The notes beneath the pieces were generated by a model. That model did not search any database. It was not told the DNA's origin and saw only the letters and a list, made by a program, of their open reading frames with translations. From Tritrichomonas foetus (Eukaryota > Parabasalia > Tritrichomonadida > Tritrichomonadidae): a DNA stretch of 64,000 bases. A program made the translations under genes and the position numbers. Positions 58,731-64,000 of the stretch are shown in pieces; the first letter of the stretch is position 1; every line of letters starts with the position of its first letter. Location of the stretch: contig MLAK01000561.1 in NCBI GenBank assembly GCA_001839685.1, forward strand, positions 34,197-98,196, read 5' to 3'.

Positions 58731-59336
58731 ATGACAAAAACTCTTGCATCAGAATGGAGTTTTCATATATTTTTCAAACCACAAGATGTCAATAATAACG
58801 ATCAATACGAGGATAATATTCACGTTCTTGGTTCTTTTAATACAATTGAAGGATTCTGGTCTTTATATTCCCACCTCAAAAAGCCGAACGATCTCGACCC
58901 TCCAACCGATTATCATCTTTTCCGTCAAGGAATTCGAGCAATTTGGGAAGACACCGATAACGTAGACGGTGGCAAATGGATGATTCGCTTAAAGAAAGGA
59001 TTAGCAAGCTATTATTGGGAAAGACTAATTCTTGCGCTTATTGGTGAACAGTTTCCGGTCGATGTTCTTGGAGCGGTGATCTCGATTCGATTCCAGGAAG
59101 ATATTATTTCCTTATGGAATCGGACAGGTGGCGATGCTGAAATCAGACATGAAATATGCTGCGCCCTTTGCGCAGCTCTCGAGCTTCCGCCAGACACGAA
59201 GCTCGAATATAAAAAGCATGATGAATCAGTAAAGGATCATTCATCGTTCAGAAATACGGTTCTTTATCAGGCTGGAACAAACGAGCCCTTTGAAGTTCAG
59301 CAGCCACAACAGCATCAAAAGAAATCAAGGAAGTAA
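58731..59336 (+). CDS. EIF4E2: cap-binding protein eIF4E, class II (4EHP/eIF4E2-like)
   Basis: 201 residues. It aligns throughout with eIF4E2/4EHP: YEDNIHVLGSFNTIEGFWSL, SHLKKPNDL, DYHLFRQGIRAIWEDTDN, GGKWMIRLKKGLASYYWERL, LALIGEQF, SIRFQEDIISLWN and ELPPDTKLEYKKHDESVKD. The first cap-stacking aromatic is Tyr (DQYEDN), as in class II, where canonical eIF4E has Trp; the second Trp is kept (IWEDT). 4EHP binds caps without supporting eIF4G, and mainly represses or silences translation in animals. In a protist with few eIF4Es it may have broader duties. Confidence 0.88.
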   Translation: MTKTLASEWSFHIFFKPQDVNNNDQYEDNIHVLGSFNTIEGFWSLYSHLKKPNDLDPPTDYHLFRQGIRAIWEDTDNVDGGKWMIRLKKGLASYYWERLILALIGEQFPVDVLGAVISIRFQEDIISLWNRTGGDAEIRHEICCALCAALELPPDTKLEYKKHDESVKDHSSFRNTVLYQAGTNEPFEVQQPQQHQKKSRK

Positions 59337-60150
59337 GATATTTTGTTCGTGTCTTTTCCTTTTTTTATTTAAACCTGAAATAACTATTTTTCTTTCAATC
59401 AGAGAGATATGATTGAGAAGCATTTTTAGAATAAATAATGAATACAATTAAATATTACCCCAATTGACTTTCACAACACAATGGTGAGCATAAACAAACA
59501 TCTGACATTTTTTTTGCCAATTGGGTAAATGATTGGAACTTTGGTTTCCAACCAAATTCACTTCAAAAGCAAAAAAAGAAAGAAAATCGTTATCATATCT
59601 ATATATTTGCATTACGACCAAACTTGAAAAAGAGAATTACTGTGTTTTGTCAATTATTCATGTGAATTTTGTATTTCTGGCTTGACTTTTGGTCGTAATG
59701 AAGGGGCTATCGTCCTCACGATAAATTTATAATTAGTGAATTTTGTCATGATTGAAATTATATCATTTAATTGGTGTTTTTCATTTTCTGCTAATTCTGA
59801 AATATTTTCCCGAATAACATAATGATACTCATGTAGTTAGTATTAGTAATATTTCCTGCATGCCTCTCATTACTTCTAAAATTGACCAATATTTCGATTA
59901 AATTTTGTCATTTTAAAAATATTTAGGTGAATTTGAAATTCTGGCATAACTTTTGGCCGTAATGCAGATGTATAATTTCTTATATGTATAAAAACACAAA
60001 TCTATAATCAAAATGATGGCCTGGAGATGACACATTAATATTGGGATTGCCTTGAGTTTGATATTAAAAATTTCAAGATTATAATAATAAAAAGAAAGGA
60101 AAAGAGAAGAGATGGTAGTAAGTTTTAAAAATTGTAAAGCAAGTTTTCAT
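59337..60150. other. intergenic with scattered repeats
   Basis: A 39-bp segment at 59662-59700 recurs at 59927-59964 with some changes (GTGAATTT, TTCTGGC, ACTTTTGGYCGTAATG). The last 13 bases, TTTGGTCGTAATG, also occur inverted at 59610-59622. No gene seen. Confidence 0.6.
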
Positions 60151-60687
60151 TTATTTAGGATCATTGGCGCCAGAGACGATAAGATTTCCTTCAGTAACAA
60201 AAAGAAGGGAGTTGGCTGGGTCGAGGTCGTATCTGTCATAGTGCCAAATGAGAAGACCGCTGGCAACTCCACCGATAAAAATGATGAAAAATACTATTGT
60301 GACCCAGAAAGTAGCGGCTTGTGCGTATGTGGCGCTCTTTTTGAGTTCAACAACATAAACTGATGAGCCTTCGCTCTTGAGCTGTTGGAATGTCTTATTT
60401 GTGACTTGAGTCATGACAGCGGCGTTGGCACGAAACTCTGCGATTTCTTGTGGGGTACCTGTGATTTCGAAAAATCCGTCGGCACCAAAGCCATCATCGA
60501 GATCTCCTGGTTGGCGAAGGATGAAATAGGAATTTGGAACTTTGGAGTATTGTTCTGCTGTTATCGTATCAGTCCAGTTATTAGTAGAGTACATGAATTC
60601 GTAGGCATTTGCAACTGATACTGTTGTATACTTTGGTGGCTGATGTACGTCCGCGGAATATACTGCAAAAACCAGACAAAGAAACAT
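60151..60687 (-). CDS. single-pass membrane protein, V-ATPase accessory ATP6AP2-like
   Basis: 178 residues. A short signal peptide (MFLCLVFAVYSA) is followed by a lumenal domain of about 105 residues, one transmembrane segment (ATFWVTIVFFIIFIGGVASG) and a short cytosolic tail. The post-membrane sequence IWHYDRYDLDPANSLLFVTE resembles the conserved end of the prorenin receptor ATP6AP2 (IW...MDPGYDSIIYRMT). ATP6AP2 helps assemble the V-ATPase Vo sector. The lumenal part is much shorter than in animals. The match rests on this short block, so a generic type I membrane protein remains possible. Confidence 0.5.
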   Translation of the reverse strand: MFLCLVFAVYSADVHQPPKYTTVSVANAYEFMYSTNNWTDTITAEQYSKVPNSYFILRQPGDLDDGFGADGFFEITGTPQEIAEFRANAAVMTQVTNKTFQQLKSEGSSVYVVELKKSATYAQAATFWVTIVFFIIFIGGVASGLLIWHYDRYDLDPANSLLFVTEGNLIVSGANDPK

Positions 60688-60944
60688 TTTTTAATAAATC
60701 ACAGAGAAGCCGATAGTTTCAGTTCTCAATTTTTCACATATTTCTGAAAATTGACGATGGTTATTCTGATGTGGAAATGTGAAATGAAATGGAAACTTGG
60801 ATTTAGCTGTAAGGCGAAATAAAATGACCTAAACTACGGTTTTTTTTTTGGGAAGATGTTCTTCTTTGAAAAAGTTTTAAAGTGAAGCAGGGAAGTTCCT
60901 TCAAAGCAAATTCATTAAAATATATCGCTCTTTCTTAGCAAAAG

Positions 60945-60950
60945 TCACTT
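60945..60950 (+). promoter_or_regulatory. initiator-like element of the initiator-binding gene
   Basis: TCACTT; the A at 60947 would be the transcription start, 8 bases before the ATG at 60955. This fits the trichomonad initiator TCA(+1)YW and its usual closeness to the start codon. Confidence 0.45.
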
Positions 60951-60954
60951 TGAA

Positions 60955-62220
60955 ATGTCAATGGAGCTTAATACCGCAGAAGAACTAAGAAGCTTCTTAC
61001 TTAAAGATCCAGTTGGAATGAAACAAAAATTTGCCGCGAAACTCTTTCTCACACTTCAATTTACCCAAAAATTTCCGACATTAATTAGCATCACTGGAGC
61101 CTGTTGGCTCAAAGATGGTGTTCGCTTTATTGCAAATTCACAAATTTTCGGCCAATTTATTGGATTAAAGCCAAATTCAGTGAATGCAAATTTCCGATCA
61201 CATTTTTTCAAAATGCATCAATACTCGGCCTCAGAAATATCTAAAGAGTTTTCCTTACTGAAAGACCCACGAAACTACAAAGTAAGATCAAATTTAACAT
61301 ATCACTTTTCTCTAAGTTCAACACTCAAACAGGTGAACAGTATTCCATGCGACTCTCCTCAAGCCCAACAGCTCAAAATCAACCTTGATAAACACACCAA
61401 TTCAAAAATACCAGATTTTTTGTTTGACTTTGTAAAAAATGATGAAGAAATTCATTTAAAAATTGAGTTGATATTCAAAAAGATTCCTAAAACTGAAGAA
61501 TGGAAATATCGATTTTTCTTTCTAGCCATGCGTGAATGGAGGAGCATAACAAATGAATTATCAACAGATATATCAAACATTTTGAAGTATATTGATCAAA
61601 ATATTAATTCCCAACTTTGTTCAAACATTTCATTTTTATTTAATCAACAAACAGGATCAAGTTCAACTGATTCTTTCATTACATTTGATACATACATTCA
61701 GTTTATCGCTCGATACGGTTTTCTCCGAAATTGTAAAGTTAATATAAGTGCATTAAGCACCTGGAATACTAATTTAATCAACGACAATAACTTCAGTATT
61801 GATGAATGTGGTGTTTTAGTTCCTAGATTTAAGAAATGGTTTAAACCTCACTATAATGAAACTAATGCAGTTTCTCACTTAGACGATATGCCAAATAACT
61901 CATGGGTAGTCAGACCATCAACATCATTTGGAACTTTCACACTTCACTCAAAAAGATTACGAGGATATATTGCAACTCACTTAAATTATGATCCACTATC
62001 AATCGAAAATGGATTTTCCATTCTTGTTGAGGGTTCAAAAACAGTATTTGCTTCATCATGGGAAGAACTCCTTTTTGGAGTCATGAAGTTGCCACGAAAT
62101 GAAGAAGAAATCTCATCTGGAGAAACTGGTAAACACACTATTTATGTTAGTGCAGATGAATTCCTTGGACCTGATAAACTCCTTCAAGAATCAAGGTTTA
62201 TACCGGTGCAGATGTTTTAA
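60955..62220 (+). CDS. initiator-binding (IBP39-like) transcription factor with SH2-like C-terminal domain
   Basis: 421 residues. The N-terminal initiator-binding domain at about 20-95 is a winged-helix region: QKFAAKLFLTLQFTQKFP, WLKDGVRFIANSQIFGQFIG, then LKPNSVNANFRSHFFK, the recognition-helix area. IBP39 of Trichomonas vaginalis uses this domain to bind the initiator at start sites and a C-terminal domain to bind the RNA polymerase II tail. The middle is helical and polar. At about 305-380 the sequence reads like an SH2 domain: NNSWVVRPSTSFGTFTLHSK with Arg320 at the phosphate-binding position, then GFSILVEGSKTVFASSWEEL. It is longer than IBP39. DNA binding is well supported; phosphopeptide binding is inference. 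Confidence 0.82.
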   Translation: MSMELNTAEELRSFLLKDPVGMKQKFAAKLFLTLQFTQKFPTLISITGACWLKDGVRFIANSQIFGQFIGLKPNSVNANFRSHFFKMHQYSASEISKEFSLLKDPRNYKVRSNLTYHFSLSSTLKQVNSIPCDSPQAQQLKINLDKHTNSKIPDFLFDFVKNDEEIHLKIELIFKKIPKTEEWKYRFFFLAMREWRSITNELSTDISNILKYIDQNINSQLCSNISFLFNQQTGSSSTDSFITFDTYIQFIARYGFLRNCKVNISALSTWNTNLINDNNFSIDECGVLVPRFKKWFKPHYNETNAVSHLDDMPNNSWVVRPSTSFGTFTLHSKRLRGYIATHLNYDPLSIENGFSILVEGSKTVFASSWEELLFGVMKLPRNEEEISSGETGKHTIYVSADEFLGPDKLLQESRFIPVQMF

Positions 62221-63036
62221 CAATTTTTTTGTATGTAAGCTGTAGTTAGGAAATCCATTTCTTTTAATTCCGAAATTGAAAATATAATAAAGTATGTATT
62301 TTTATTGCATTTGAATTTTGATCTAATGGAATTAAAGATCTGTGAATAAATCTTATCATTTATGATATTGGGAAAATATTTCTTTATTCGAATTTCATTT
62401 ACATAGAGATACATTTAGATCTATGCAAAATGGAAATGCTTGGCTGATGGAAATTTTTTATAATACTCATGAACATCACGGCTGATGAAGAAGAACCATT
62501 AAACATATCTTTAACTATTATCCAAGTGGGAAAAAAATAATTCATGTATTCATTGACATCATTTAATGAACTCATCATTCGGTCAAATCATGTTTTATAA
62601 CTTGGTGATGAAAAAGCCTATCGAAATTTGAGTATCAACATCTAATCTGTGAACAACATCTTATCGAAATTCCAGAATCAATGTGCGTCACCTTTGCAAC
62701 TAAGGCGAATTAACTGATTGTCAACCTCATCCATCAGGATGTTTACTAAAAAGTACATTTTTTTCGGTATACATTCAGTCTCCAATGAGTTTTGTGATTG
62801 TGACGTGAAAGGTCAAATAAAGGCCAAAAGCGAGGGGAAATCTCATTGAAAAATGTGATGTTACTTTGCACCCATTCAAATCATTCTGCCATTGGAGGAG
62901 GTGATCCAAAGAATAAGCAAAGTGTATAAAAACAAAACTCATAGGGAAAAAATAGCCTGCGTTTTTTTTTTCTCCATTTTCACTTTTCTAACTTTTTGAA
63001 TTGACTCCGATTGAATTAAAATTTTCATATATTATT
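62221..63036. other. intergenic, no gene seen
   Basis: AT-rich spacer between two plus-strand genes. A TCACTT site is at 62980, about 57 bases before the next ATG. No RNA gene recognised. Confidence 0.5.
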
Positions 63037-63783
63037 ATGTGGTCGTTTTTTAACAGATTTCGCGCCTTTCCAGAATATCATGAATACCAGCAGTCAATGT
63101 ACACTCTCAATGCGTCAGAAAAGAAGATGGGCCAAATGATTTCCGAGGCATTTTATAACCTTCCAGGATATAATAAAATGCAGAAACCACCGCTTCACGA
63201 AACGATTAAGAAGATTACAGATTGTGGAAACCGACTGGGAACTTGTACGAAGAAATCGCAACAATTAACTGAACCATATATCAAAAAATACGACGATATT
63301 CTTCCTTTGCAGGCGGAATTCAGTGGATGGACAAATATGCGCGATAGCGCAAAAGCCATTGCTGATAAAAGCCAGCTCGAAGCAGATAAAGCGAAATCGT
63401 ATCTCGACAGCGTCAAAAATTCCGGAAATGAAGAAACGATAAGAAAAGCCGAATTCGCATTCGAAAACGCGAATAGAAAAGCGGAAATGGATCGGAGTTC
63501 GTTTGAAGATACAAGCAAAAGAGTTCAAGAAGCATCAAAATCTTTTCAGAAAAAGTTCCTCGATTTCTATGTCGACACCACAAAAAGTTATCTTCAACAA
63601 AGAATTGAAAATTCAAACAAAGTAAGTGAAATATCGAAAGATTTTCTTGCTGCTGTAGATACTTTTGAGGCATATGATGATGGAAGAGTTGCGACTTATA
63701 AAGAATTTCTGGCCACTCTAGAAAGCATGGAGCTTGAATTAGCTGGAGAAATTTTGCCAATATCTGATTTACCTAGTGATTGA
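63037..63783 (+). CDS. BAR-domain-like coiled-coil protein
   Basis: 248 residues from the ATG at 63037; an upstream in-frame TTG at 63001 was not chosen. The protein is long-helical throughout: an N-terminal amphipathic start (WSFFNRFRAFPEY), a helix with LHETIKKITDCGNRLG, a helix rich in Lys/Ala/Glu (KAIADKSQLEADKAKSYLDS and RKAEFAFENANRKAEMD), then SFQKKFLDFYVDTTKSYLQQ and a Glu-rich end. Three long helices of this size and the mid-helix FxxKxxxF/YxxxxxxYLQQ block suit a BAR domain, which bends membranes as a dimer. The call is structural by pattern, not by strong identity. Confidence 0.55.
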   Translation: MWSFFNRFRAFPEYHEYQQSMYTLNASEKKMGQMISEAFYNLPGYNKMQKPPLHETIKKITDCGNRLGTCTKKSQQLTEPYIKKYDDILPLQAEFSGWTNMRDSAKAIADKSQLEADKAKSYLDSVKNSGNEETIRKAEFAFENANRKAEMDRSSFEDTSKRVQEASKSFQKKFLDFYVDTTKSYLQQRIENSNKVSEISKDFLAAVDTFEAYDDGRVATYKEFLATLESMELELAGEILPISDLPSD

Positions 63784-63878
63784 GTCGATTTCATTTTATT
63801 GATATTGACTACACACCAGTTTGTATTTATATAAAAACAATTCATCTAGTGTTTATATTATTTTCTGAACATATCACT

Positions 63879-64000
63879 CATTTTCTTTAACTTATCATTC
63901 ATTTTCTTTAACTTATCATTCATTTTCTTTAACTTATCATTCATTTTCTTTAACTTATCATTCATTTTCTTTAACTTATCATTCATTTTCTTTAACTTAT
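63879..64000. repeat. 21-bp minisatellite running off the window
   Basis: Units start with CATTTTCTTT at 63879, 63900, 63921, 63942, 63963 and 63984 (cut by the window end). Units are virtually identical. It starts 96 bases past the BAR-like gene's stop codon. Confidence 0.95.

Noticed and set aside
1..64000. tRNA and rRNA genes
   Set aside because: Reading the spacers for A/B boxes and GTTCRA loops gave no convincing tRNA, and no rRNA segment was recognised.

Overview
The window looks like nuclear DNA of a parabasalid protist, most likely Tritrichomonas or a close relative. Three things point there. The DNA is AT-rich, with genes on both strands that read as single uninterrupted frames. One gene (60955-62220) encodes an initiator-binding-domain transcription factor, a core-promoter reader known from trichomonads. 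A decayed gene at 26.6-27.7 kb keeps hallmark peptides of the DUF3447/ankyrin proteins that are abundant in trichomonads. Two runs of N (16811-17012 and 41457-41546) show that this is draft assembly sequence; both fall inside repeated DNA.

Layout. 0-12 kb: an M24 Xaa-Pro peptidase; an M20-fold protein whose metal site appears lost; a PHD-PHD-SET protein of the Set3/MLL5 type; and a TKL-type pseudokinase with a helical-repeat tail. 12-15.7 kb: a gene-poor interval with clustered hairpins (candidate structured RNA) and broken protein-like segments. 15.7-25.6 kb: a small ubiquitin-like protein, a coiled-coil protein with a decapeptide repeat, a CEP41-like rhodanese protein, ribosomal protein L11, and a very large membrane protein ending in PAS and cyclase-like domains. 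25.6-28.3 kb: the DUF3447/ankyrin pseudogene and a 17-bp minisatellite. 28.3-38.7 kb: a PPP phosphatase, two small unknown proteins, a CAMK-like kinase, KATNIP-like and CFAP100-like ciliary proteins, and a PAP2 lipid phosphatase. 38.9-44.6 kb: a FANCJ-like DNA helicase gene split by a 2.84-kb pogo-type transposon. 44.9-64 kb: DPY30, a HEATR5/LAA1-like HEAT protein, a Myb factor, helical-repeat proteins, an alpha/beta hydrolase, a 4EHP-type eIF4E, a V-ATPase accessory (ATP6AP2-like) protein, the initiator-binding factor with an SH2-like tail, and a BAR-like protein.

The strongest observation is the transposon. It has 38-bp terminal inverted repeats with one mismatch and a TA target-site duplication. 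Removing it together with one TA joins the two helicase pieces in frame into one 935-codon gene. The insertion is therefore recent, and this allele cannot make a normal helicase. A second theme is catalytic decay on conserved folds: the M20 protein, the SET domain, the TKL kinase and the cyclase domain each seem to lack key catalytic residues. A third is a set of flagellar/centriolar genes (CEP41, KATNIP, CFAP100), as expected for a flagellate. Chromatin and transcription genes (Set3/MLL5-like, DPY30, Myb, initiator-binding protein) are also present. Assignments rest on motif recognition by eye; no database search was run.
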